A DNA stretch of 64,000 bases from NCBI GenBank assembly GCA_026724425.1, contig JAIUCV010000076.1:2875501-2939500 (forward strand), read 5' to 3'. The notes beneath the pieces were generated by a model. The model was given only the letters and a program-made list of their open reading frames with translations, was not told where the DNA came from and ran no database searches. Positions 1 to 9,230 of the stretch are shown here, in pieces. The first letter of the stretch is position 1, and each line of letters begins with the position of its first letter. This DNA is from Erythrophleum ivorense. Taxonomy: Eukaryota > Streptophyta > Magnoliopsida > Fabales > Fabaceae. The position numbers and the translations under genes are program-made.

Positions 1-128
1 AGCTAACAACAAAACAGAGAGAAACCTACGACCCTGCAAACACAGAGGGAGAGAGATTCTCACTGGCGAAGATGTAGTCTAACCAAACCGGATGCCCTGA
101 AGCAACATACGAGTGCATACGATCATCA

Positions 129-200
129 AAAAAAAATTTGAGATTATTTATATTAAAAAAATTTGAGATTATATTAAAAAAATTTGAGATTATTTATTTT
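129..200. repeat. Short AT-rich tandem repeat (3 copies)
   Basis: Three head-to-tail copies of a unit built on AAAAAAATTTGAGATTAT, with spacers of slightly different length. It looks like replication slippage in AT-rich intergenic DNA and no function is implied. Confidence 0.7.
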
Positions 201-1013
201 ATTCACACAGATTAGGGAAAAGAAACAAACGTACGAGATATAGATAGAGTGCCCAAATTCCGTTTTTATTTTTTTAAGAAAATATATGTAAATTCCTGAC
301 TTTTTTTTTTTTTGAAATTTCCGAACTTTTTTGAATTTTCCCAAATTATCCAAAATATACATCCTGAAGTTAAATCCTTACCCAAATTATGAGAAGAGAG
401 TTTAGTTAAAAGAATTTCCGAAACCCGTCTTGTTACATGAACTTTATGTTCCGTCTTTATTGGATTCTCTTAGGGAGTTGTAATCAATTCCCAATTATCT
501 CGTTTCCGTGTCTAAATTCCCGTCCCAGATCCCAAAATGTATATGTGTTATTGTATTTTTGAAAAATATTTGTTAGTGTAATTATTATATGGGTGTTGTT
601 AAATAGTTATCTTTTATATAAAATGTATTTTTAAATTCTAGATAAAATTATCATATTAATGGATGATAGTTATTATGAAAAATTAAAGTTTGATAATAAT
701 AAATGAAATTAAAAAAAATTAACAATTCAGTTGCTGACATGTGAATTTTTGAGAGATCCTTCAAGATGATGTGGCATCACCATCGGAGAGAACATTTAAC
801 TTTATATATATATAGATGTCATAATGAAAATAAATCACATCCATTAATTAATCTGCATAAATGGCAATAAATCATACTCTTTGGAATTTGAACCACATAT
901 TTCTTGATGTAGAAGCATAAGAGGACATTTAACTTTATATATAAATGTTATGATAAAGATTATGAACAATTCCGTCTTCTAAGGTACCACGGCCGACAGT
1001 CTCACCCCTCGTG

Positions 1014-1123
1014 CAAGCATGTCTTCAATAATCTGCATAAATGACAATAAATTATATTCCGTAAATGACAATAATCTGCGATTATCAAGCATGTCTTCAA
1101 TAATCTGCATAAATGACAATAAA
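1014..1123. repeat. Two 38-bp direct repeats
   Basis: An identical 38-bp sequence beginning CAAGCATGTCTTC occurs at 1014-1051 and 1086-1123, separated by 34 bp. A shorter related copy (ATCTGCATAAATGGCAATAA) lies near 851-870. They lie about 0.5 kb upstream of the Mutator transposase start, so they could be subterminal repeats of that element. Confidence 0.8.
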
Positions 1124-1626
1124 AAGCAACAAAAAATCGCAGAGTAAAGACAACAAAAGATAGAATACCTTAGTTGTCTTCGAGTGGTCCGTAGGTGAGT
1201 ATAATTTCACATTGTTATCGTTTCTGTCTTTCTCTTGCTGCATTCACTGCGTTAACTCGCGTGTATTAATGTTGGTATGAGAATATTTGATAGATATTGA
1301 CATGCAATTATGATTAGTGGATAGAATGGTCGACCATTAAATGGAATATTTCTTGTTTTTTTCTTCGCTAGATCAGAAGCCGACATGCATTTATGTGTCG
1401 GATGTTGTTGTCTTTTCGCTCTTTTTTTTCCCACAAATCGTGGTTAACATGTTACCGATCTAAAGTATATGTTGTTGCATGTTTATAGTACATTAACTTG
1501 CATGTTCTTGATCCTGATTTGTTGGCGTTCATTTGTTTGTTTAGTACTTTATCGATACAAGATTTATGTTGTCGCATGTAAATCTGAAGTTTACTATGTG
1601 TTTTTTCGGGCAGTTAGTTACAGAGA

Positions 1627-3645
1627 ATGGGTAGGTTGGTGCAGCTTGTGCATGGTGTGTGGGAAAGAGCTCAGAACGGCGAGTGGAGATTCGTCGTGGT
1701 CGACGACGGTCCAAGATTGGCTATGACTGTTGGCTAGAACAAGAAGTATGACGGCCTCGTTGGGATGGTGAGATCGAAGTTCTATGCGGGTCCGGCAACG
1801 GCGATTGGTCTCTCGTATCAGTTTCCAGAGAGGATGCTGGTTCCGGATGGTAAGCGTACACTTCCGATAGATATCAAGGAGGACGGCGATGTGGAGCTGT
1901 TCCTGGCGATTCAGGTAGATTATCCGCAGGTGATGTTGTGTGTTACCATCAGAGCTTATCACGTCGAGAGGTACCGTTTTCAGAGGAGAAGTAATTTCGA
2001 TATCGTAGGTGGTTCACATTCATTTGGTGAAATAAGTTGTGAGTTAAACCTCCAACCCGCTGGTTATCGTCCTCTAGCGAACACAACTGATGCGGGGCAG
2101 ACCGGGGGGCAAACGTTTGGTGGAATGGACGATGCAATGTATTTCTGGGAAAGGCTAGGGACTGCCAAAAATGCGCATGATGAGGCAATGATGATGCTCG
2201 ACTCGTACCATACGAGTTTGATTGCTGGCGTAGCTGCACCGTCGACGACATTGGCGTATGTTCGTCTAGTGATTCGTGTGATAATGTTTCGGCGGACATG
2301 GTCGTATTAGGAAGTGAAGAAGATACAGACCTGCCATCTGGAGGTTTTGCCGCTGCTATCGGTAATCTCAAACTTGTGACTCCGGTGATTGAAGGTCCGT
2401 AATAAACAATTTCTTAGACGTCTAATAACGCCTTCAATTGTCAATAAATGTATGAGTAATTGGGTTCCCATAACTATATAGTATGCGAGTTTCATGTGTT
2501 GTTTTGTGTGTACCATGGCAGGTGCGGAGGTTGTTGTTCACTCTGAGTCATCTTCCAGCACGGATGGCGGCGTGCCTATGCACGTTGTTACGGACAAAGG
2601 GAAGGGCGTAATGGTGGAATCAACTCCCGCTGTGACACAACCAGTCGGTGTGAGAATTGGAGATCATGCAGCATTGACACATGAGCTGGGAGATGCGGTC
2701 CCCTTGATCACAGATTTGTCTACGGATGATGAGGACGACGTTGGTAAGAAGTGGGGTCATTACTACTTTATATACGTTTTGTGTTGTTTACGGCAATAAT
2801 ATTTGAATGTTGTAAACAGAAATGTTGGTTCGTTACCTGTGGAGTTGATCCACTAATTAATTAATTTTTTTCTCTAACTGAAGGTGATTGGATGCACGAC
2901 GCAAGAGACCTCTATGTTGGGATGAAGTTCAAGAATCGAGATGCGTTTAAGCTACACATGTCAATGTTCGCGATAACGCACAAGTTTCCTTACTATAACA
3001 AGAGATCAACCCCAAATGTTATGGTCCTGGAGTGTACTGGGCAAAACTGTCCCTGGAGAGTATATGCAGTGAAGATGAGGGGGTCTGATTGGTACCAGGT
3101 TCGGTGTGTGAGGTCAGACCACAATTGCTCTATCGATGAGCGGCTACACTACAAGAGGCACGCAACGACTGCTGTTAACGGGGGTGAGATGCGTAACCAA
3201 TACAATAGCACCGGGGCTGGTCCAAACCCACACGATCTAATGGAGATAATGCGTGACAACCATGACGTCCCAATCTCTTACTGGAAAGCTTGGAAGTCTA
3301 GAGAAGTCGCAATGGATACCGCTAAAGGCAAAAGTAGTGCGTCATATGAAAAGTTGCTTGTCTATCTTCATCAGTTAGTGACTTCGAATCCTGGGACCGT
3401 CGTTGCACTTGAAACGTCTCGCGATGAGATGGTTGGGCAGCGCTTTAAGTACCTATTTGTCGCCCTTGGTGCTTCAATCGCGGGAGTACCCTACATGAGG
3501 AAGGTCGTTGTTGTCGACGGTACCCACCTTAGGGGAAAGTATGGTGGTTGTCTCATGACCGCGAGCGCGCAAGACGGAGACAACCAAAATTTCTCCATCG
3601 GTTTTGGTATAGTCGATGGAGAAAACGACAGCTCCTGGAGCTGGT
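1627..3645 (+). pseudogene. MULE transposase, N-terminal part (MuDR DNA-binding domain and first catalytic Asp)
   Basis: Three exons are readable: 1627-2394, 2522-2743 and 2884-3645, with introns 2395-2521 and 2744-2883 having GT..AG ends. The start MGRLVQLVHGVWE is the usual beginning of Arabidopsis MULE transposases. Exon 1 has an in-frame TAG at 1735-1737 and a frameshift near 2240, after which the frame DMVVLGSEEDTDLPSGG continues to the splice site. Exon 3 (from about MHDARDLYVGMKFKNRDAF) contains the MuDR DNA-binding domain and the MULE core motif VVVDGTHLRGKYGGCL, whose Asp is the first residue of the DDE triad. The exon is cut after codon TGG at 3644 by the solo-LTR insertion. Without the insert, the frame passes directly into TGC-TTT-GCG at 6994. 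It is a pseudogene of a cut-and-paste transposase. Confidence 0.88.
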
Positions 3646-4017
3646 TGATATACCTCTATTTTGTACCCTTTTTATATGGTTTTACTATGTTTTTTATAAG
3701 GTTTTTAAAGGCTTTTTGATCTAAAAATGTAGTTTTTGTGGATTTATAGTACTAAGAGTCTAAACAGGTCGAAAGATGCATTTTGGAGCAAAACCACAGG
3801 ATTTGGACTTTATGCCGCTCCGCGACACAGTATCAACTTTGGAAGAGCCCCAAAAACATTCTACTCAATGGATTTCACCAAAACCAGTTCGCCGCGATGG
3901 CTACATGAGTCAGTTTTCCAACGCAATTGGAATCATGCAATTTGGCCATGTAGAATGGAAGATATGATCATTTTAGTGAAGAGTGTCAGATCAGCCGAAA
4001 ACCGGACATCAACACCC

Positions 4018-4330
4018 ACCGTTCGACCAAGCCGGTCGGACAGGGACTCCAAGGCTCCTGTCCGACCCGACCGTCCTTCATCGCACCAACGACACCGGTC
4101 GACCGAGCCGGTCGGACAGGGACTCCAAGGCTCCCGTCCGACCCGACCTTCCTTCACGACGACGACCAATCCGGTCGACCGAGACCGATCGGACAGGGAC
4201 TCCATGGCCCTCGTCCGACCCGACTTCTTTTCACCATCCCGTGCGCGCTCGACCCGACCACCATCCCGACCGACCGGTCGACCGCCCCGCTCGACCGCCG
4301 CCTTTCCCGCTCGACCCGCCTTAGCCGACT
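4018..4330. repeat. GC-rich minisatellite in solo LTR A
   Basis: Three tandem units of about 75-77 bp, each containing CCGGTCGGACAGGGACTCC and CCGTCCGACCCGACC, followed by a degenerate GACCG-rich tail. It is strongly GC-rich within AT-rich surroundings and lies just upstream of the LTR TATA box, the position expected for the LTR U3 control region. Proline/arginine-rich open frames here are a by-product of the repeat. Confidence 0.85.
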
Positions 4331-4403
4331 AAGGCCCGTTTTGCACGTTTTCACGATTTACTCGGCCCATTTTCCTAATCTCAACCCCTGGAAGGCCTAG
4401 CAC

Positions 4404-4411
4404 TATAAATA
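4404..4411 (+). promoter_or_regulatory. TATA box of solo LTR A
   Basis: TATAAATA lies downstream of the GC-rich minisatellite, at the position of an LTR promoter. The equivalent site in LTR B is at 5773-5780. Whether it still drives transcription is unknown. Confidence 0.6.
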
Positions 4412-5334
4412 CACCTTTTTAGCCTCTTTAGAAGGAGAGAACAACAGAGCCGCATTGTATCACAGTTTTTATAGATCTACTTTTGTTCTAGAGATTTCAA
4501 GGAGAGGATCTCTCCTCCTCACTACAATTTGGAGAAGATTTCTGAACCTTTATCTATTATCATGCTTTCTCCATCTCTCTGTGTTGTTACTTTGATCATG
4601 TCTGAGTAATTCACTTGTTAGGTTGCTAGGGTTACTAATTCAATGAGTTGTTTGTTTGATCTATGATTTCGATGAACTGTTAGGGATATCATTAGAGTAT
4701 TTGTCTCGTTTTGTTCACTAATTAATGCTGATTGCTTTACCTCGCATCTAGCAATCCGATCCTAGGTTGATTTGAGCCACGGAAGTGCTGTATCATTCGC
4801 CGGACCTAATCTTTGACAAGCTAGGTTTCTTAGACTGTGGAAGTTGATTTACTAAGCCTAGTGAACTGTATCCGAACTTGATCGATTTAATGCTTGATTA
4901 ACTATCTAAGGACATACCAAAAGTTTAGCGATTAGATAAGTTATCATAGGAGTCGGAGCCTGATATACCTCTATTTTACACCTTTTTTACATCGTTTTTA
5001 TATACTTTATGCATGGTTTTACCGTGGCTTTTTGCTTTAAAAGGTAGTTTTTATGCATATATAGTGCCAAGAGTCATTTCAGGTCAAAAGATGCAATTTG
5101 GAGCAAAACAAAGGCAAAGGTCCTCAAAGCAGCTTCATGCACTATCATTTACTTTGGAGGAGCCCCAAAAACATTCTACTCAATGGATTTCACCCAAACC
5201 AGTTCGCCGCGATGACTACATGAGTTAGCTTTACAACGCAATTGGAATCATGCAATTTGGCCACGTAGAATGGGAGATATGATCGTTTTAGTGAAGAGTG
5301 TCAAATCAGCCGAAAACCGGACGTCTACACCAAC

Positions 5335-5680
5335 CGCTCGACCGAACCGGTCGGACAGGGCCTCCAAGGCTCCCGTCCGACCCGACCGTCCTTAACTGCA
5401 CGAGGACACCGGTCGACCGAGCCGGTCGGACAGGGCCTCCAAGGCTCCCGTCCGACCCGACCTTCCTCCAACTCCACGACCCATCCGGTCGACCGAGCCG
5501 GTCGGACAGGGCCTCCAAGGCTCCCGTCCGACCCGACCTCCTTTCACCATCCCATGCGCGCCCGACCATCATCCCGTCCGACCGTCCGACCGCCAGCACG
5601 ACCCGAGCACCAGCCCGACCGACCGGTCGACCGCCCCGCTCGACCGCGACACGCCTCGCTCGACCCGGCTCGTTTCCGAA
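5335..5680. repeat. GC-rich minisatellite in solo LTR B
   Basis: Three tandem units of about 75 bp related to those in LTR A, here reading CCGGTCGGACAGGGCCTCC, followed by a degenerate tail of GACCG/CGACC words. The units within one LTR are more alike than units between LTRs at the variable base (GGGACTCC in A, GGGCCTCC in B), which suggests local homogenisation. Confidence 0.85.
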
Positions 5681-5772
5681 GCCCGTTTTGCACGTTTTCA
5701 AGCCCAAACTTACACCGCCTCTTATGTTTCGACCAAGACCTAGGTCAAGCCGCCCTTCAAGTTCTGAAGCAT

Positions 5773-5780
5773 TATAAATA
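5773..5780 (+). promoter_or_regulatory. TATA box of solo LTR B
   Basis: TATAAATA in the same relative place as in LTR A, about 90 bp after the GC-rich block. Confidence 0.6.
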
Positions 5781-6994
5781 CATCTTTTTAGCCTTGTAAA
5801 AGAAGAGAGCCACACATAGAGATACAAAATATTATTCAATAAAAGTTCTTATAGTTTTTGCTTTCTTTCATTGTCTCCTTCAAGAGAGGATCTCGGATCT
5901 CTGTTCTTATGAACATGAATTCGATTTCCTTCTCTATGTCTGAGTAGTTACCTTGTTAAGTGATAGGAAATCAAAGGATAGTGTTCATGCTTGCTTGAGA
6001 ATCGATATCTAGAATTAGGGTTTACATAAACTCTTCACCTTTGCTTGTGTTCATTGCTTGGTGTTGATCTGGCCAATCAACATATGATCCTAGGTAGATT
6101 TGAGCCACGGAAGTGATGAATCATTCGCCTGAACTAGTATTTGGTGGGCAACTCTCTCTTAGACTGCGGAAGTTGATTTACTAGAGGTTGTGAACAATTG
6201 AGACTTGATCGAATTAATGCTTGTTTGAATATCTAAGGACATACCAAAAGTTTAACGATTAGATAGATCAACATAGGGGTCGGAGCCACGGAAGTGGAAA
6301 GATCTAAATTAGTGTCTTGAGTTCTAGGTGGTACACATTCTTAAATCCCTAACAAATCGAACTTGCTTGCTTGAATCACTCATCCCGAGATTATCCTATT
6401 GCTTAGCGCTTTCCATCCATTGATTTACAACTTTATTTTGCTTTGTTTACTTGCTTTCTTTACTTGCTTTAATCGTGACAACAACCAAACTCATATTGCT
6501 TTCCTAGCTAAATCTCAATCTCATACCTTGTAGTGTACAAACTGGTCCTTGTGTTCGATATACCCGTTGCTACTCTCGATCTGTGCACTTGCAGAAAAGG
6601 GGTAGAAATTGGGAAAAGTTTAATCCCCATCAGAGCCACGTAAGTGGAAAGACTTATTTTTGTGTTTTGTGTTCTAGACGGATCTATCATCCCATCATCC
6701 CTAAATTGATTCATATCTATCATCGAACTGATCATTGCTTGCTTCTCTGCGAATTAGCCCCTAGAGACCTAACGCCTTTCTTTCATTGCTTTACAACCTC
6801 GATTTCTTAGCCTTAGTATTTAGTTATTAGATCACCAACCAATCATCCTTTATCTTACTCTAGCTTGATCCGAACTCCATAGATTTAAAGTGTATTAATT
6901 TTAGTCAGTCCTTGTGTTCGATAACCCGTACTTATGCGATCTGTGCGCTTGCAGGATTTAAAAAGCCGGTAAAACCTGACCACACATCACTGGT

Positions 6995-7579
6995 GCTTTG
7001 CGAAGCTTCAAACAATAATACTGGACAGCGAGAACCTCGTTTTCGTGTCTGATCGGCTCAGCTCTATCTATGCGGGATTGAGGAAGGTTAGTACGATGAT
7101 TATGTTTCGGGTATGTTAATTTGTCTTGTGGCGTCTGTAATTATTGTGTTATCATGCGAACCTGGTGGGTTGTATCGGTAACTGACAGGTTTAACCGCGT
7201 TCGCAACACTGTGCCTGCGTGTTACATCTGCAACATAACATCCAGACAATCTTCAAGAAGCGGGTGTAGAGCTACTTGGTTGGAAGGGCAGCCCGAGCTT
7301 ATAATCTGTGAAAATTTTATGAGAATTTCAACGAGATTAAGAAATGAAGTGTGGCTTGTGCCAATTACTTGATTGGGATTGGGTTTGAGCATTGGGCTCG
7401 CTCTCATTTCATGGGAGTTCGTTACAATCTAATGACCAATAACATAGCGGAGGCGCTGAATGCTGCTTTGGGGGAGGCCAAAGAACTTCCAATTGTGCCG
7501 CTGCTAGAAGGCATAAGATCAACTCTCATGGAGTGGTTCAACAGCAGGCGGGCGAGCGCGAATAACGAGTCAAGCAGTT
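6995..7579 (+). pseudogene. MULE transposase, middle part (second Asp and Glu of the DDE core)
   Basis: This continues the transposase directly after the LTR A insertion: CFAKLQTIILDSENLVFVSDRLSSIYAGLRK (first part up to 7086), then an intron at 7087-7188 (GTTAGT..CAG), then an exon to 7579. The SDR aspartate and the TNNIAEALNAALGEAKEL glutamate are the expected second and third catalytic positions. The second exon has in-frame stops TAA 7192-7194, TAG 7267-7269, TGA 7309-7311 and TGA 7345-7347, although the protein is otherwise easy to read (for example FKKRV, SYLVGRAARAYN). The exon is interrupted after GAG-TCA-AGC-AGT-T by the Athila-like element. Confidence 0.87.
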
Positions 7580-7901
7580 TGATGTGTTCATAGTTTGCAT
7601 GTTTTTAGCATTCGATTTTGCATGTTTTTTGCATTCATAATCATTCATTTGCATTGTTTTCACTCACCTTCACTCATATTTCGCATTTAGTATGTTTAGG
7701 ACTAGCACTCTTGCATCTTGTACATTTGTGTCAGTTTTAGGTGCTTTCTGGAGTGGAGTGATGGAGTGGAGCGAGATCGAGCTGCTCTGTAACGGGAGTG
7801 ATCGAGCTAAGGTGATCAACCTGAAAGTAGAGCGAGATGGAGCTGAAGATCGAGTGACGAGATCAAGCCGGGGTACAACTGAACGCGCTCGAGCGCTCGC
7901 T

Positions 7902-7976
7902 ACATGCGGGATCTATCGAGTTCGCCACATGCGGGATCTATCGAGTTCGCCACATGCGGGATCTATCGAGTTCGCT
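7902..7976 (+). repeat. 25-bp triplicate repeat in the LTR U3
   Basis: Three identical 25-bp units with ATCTATCGAGTTCGCC, followed by one diverged unit (to about 8001). The array is repeated in the 3' LTR at 14470-14544. Repeats in U3 often serve as promoter elements in plant retrotransposons; that role here is inferred only from position. Confidence 0.85.
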
Positions 7977-8127
7977 GCATACGGGTTCGATCGAGCTGGG
8001 CCTAATTGAGTGGGCTTGGTCGCGCTGGCGTCGAGCCTGAGAGATCCAGCCCATTACGGAGACCAACCTGTTTCAGCCTATTTTCCTTTTTCTTTTATTT
8101 TCTTTTTCTTAGGTTTTTCTTTTGTAC

Positions 8128-8136
8128 TATAAATAG
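8128..8136 (+). promoter_or_regulatory. LTR promoter TATA box
   Basis: TATAAATAG, preceded by a pyrimidine-rich tract. Identical in the 3' LTR at 14696-14704, so that copy could drive transcription rightwards into the MULE remnant. Confidence 0.65.
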
Positions 8137-9120
8137 AGAGGTGAACCTTTTCACCAAGGACGTTCGGTTTTTTATCATCACTTCATTCGAGAAACCAAGT
8201 TGTAATTCAGATTTCTTTTGAGTTTTAAGTATTTTAGCGTTCTCGAATCTATCTCTTTGTTTGATTCCTATTATGCAATCTATCTCTTTTGATTTTGAAT
8301 TCTGTCTCATGAGTTCTAGCGAGTAGTTTCCTTTAAGTTTCTAGGGATGGGATAGATCCGTAACAAACCCTAGCGTGGTCGAGTTGCTTAAGATTTGATT
8401 TCCAATAGATCCCTTCTGGATTAGTGATCTTAAAACCGGATTCTGTCTGATCAACTCTATCTGGATCTTAGACATCTCCGCACTCGCGAGGTGTTCGTTG
8501 AGATGTCCGAACTAGCTGATTCAGAGATTTACTGTTCTAGCTTAAGGGATTAGATGTCTAGAGAGTATTTTGACTCTATCGAACCTGAACTTAATGCTTG
8601 CTTGTGTTTTCTTCGCTAATGATGATTAGGTCTTGAGAAATCACTAGGTTGTTGATCTCTTTCACGAAAGTGAATTGATCTTGTTTATTGAGTTCGTTGT
8701 TGAGGGATTAGCCCTTGTTTGGGTTTGTTAAGCAACGAGATCACGTTAGGAGCAGTTACAGATCGATTACCCCATCCTTAGGAGCTTTGCTTTTCTCTGA
8801 TATTTTCACCTGTTATTTTACTGCTTTTATTTCGATTGCACTCATCTCTGACTTGATCGAATTCGTTTTCCGCTGTTTGCGTTTCATGTTGCCCTAGATC
8901 GATCGAGTCGATAGCGAACTCGATCGCTTCACTGTTCTGTTCTAGCAGAGTCGAGTAGCGACTCGATCTCTTCACCACAAACTGATAGATTTGGCTTGAA
9001 TTAAGTAGTTCTGTCATATCTTGATTGCTAGCATCACACCTGATTGGATTGATACCTAAAGTATTGCTGCGATAGATACATTGCTTTAGGATAATTGATA
9101 GAAAAATCCTAGTATCAATT

Positions 9121-9134
9121 TGGCGCCGTTGCCG
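9121..9134 (+). other. Primer binding site (tRNA-Asp)
   Basis: TGGCGCCGTTGCCG begins three bases after the 5' LTR end and is complementary to the 3' end of plant tRNA-Asp(GTC), the primer commonly found in Athila/Tat elements. The match ends at 14 bases, as the following ATTGGG departs from the tRNA. Confidence 0.85.
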
Positions 9135-9230
9135 ATTGGGTGTTTGAGTGTTACATTCAAGATCTCAGAAAGCTTGAGATCAAGTTCGTTTAATTATTTT
9201 TGACATTACTGATTCTTCGTTTTCTCTTGC

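Larger units (their letters stand above)
1..1626. other. AT-rich non-coding left flank
   Basis: No convincing gene is seen. The stretch is AT-rich with homopolymer runs and short repeats, and ends at the first codon of the Mutator transposase remnant. It may contain the left terminus of that Mutator element, but no terminal inverted repeat matching the region right of 35.25 kb could be recognised by eye. The first 130 bases are less AT-rich and could be the edge of a neighbouring transcription unit; this is a guess. Confidence 0.5.
4961..6632 (+). mobile_element. Solo LTR B, same family, nested inside solo LTR A
   Basis: It starts TGATATACCTCTATTTTAC and ends AATCCCCATCA. The flanks show the 5-bp duplication GAGCC at 4956-4960 and 6633-6637. 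The length is 1,672 bp. It shares the LTR A layout: T-rich start, GC-rich minisatellite (about 5335-5680), TATAAATA at 5773-5780, and a region with the phrase GAGCCACGGAAGTGGAAAG (6275-6302). This is the sequence around the point at which LTR A was cut. The element therefore hit a homologous LTR. Confidence 0.9.
3646..6989 (+). mobile_element. Solo LTR A of a Gypsy-type retrotransposon, split by solo LTR B
   Basis: The segment begins TGATATACCTCTATTTT and ends CACACATCA, so it has the TG..CA ends of an LTR. It is flanked by the 5-bp target duplication CTGGT (3641-3645 and 6990-6994). No gag-pol sequence lies inside. Positions 4961-6632 are a second, related LTR inserted into this one. Removing it and one copy of its GAGCC duplication leaves an LTR of 1,667 bp (3646-4960 plus 6638-6989), almost the same length as LTR B (1,672 bp). 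A TATAAATA box at 4404-4411 marks the plus orientation. Solo LTRs arise by recombination between the two LTRs of a full element. Family assignment (Tat/Athila-like) is not certain. Confidence 0.9.
7580..9117 (+). repeat. 5' LTR of the Athila-like element
   Basis: It runs from TGATGTGTTCATAG to AGTATCA, 1,538 bp. It contains three perfect 25-bp tandem copies of ACATGCGGGATCTATCGAG.. (7902-7976) plus a degenerate fourth, a TATAAATAG box at 8128-8136 and a T-rich block before it. Six substitutions separate it from the 3' LTR, for example near 7618, 7799, 8301, 8364, 8402 and 8844. Confidence 0.93.

Noticed and set aside
1..1626. Helitron-like ending around AACTTTATATATATATAGATG (799-820)
   Set aside because: No CTRR end with hairpin or matching 5' terminus could be established, so it is left as AT-rich DNA.
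3736..4332. Long proline/arginine-rich open frames on both strands (also 5298-5839)
   Set aside because: They are produced by the GC-rich minisatellite of the solo LTRs, overlap on several frames and strands, and have no codon or domain evidence.
7692..8221. Open frames repeated at 14260-14789 that look like a duplicated gene pair
   Set aside because: Both sets lie inside the identical LTRs of the Athila-like element and cover the tandem repeats and TATA region; they are LTR sequence, not genes.
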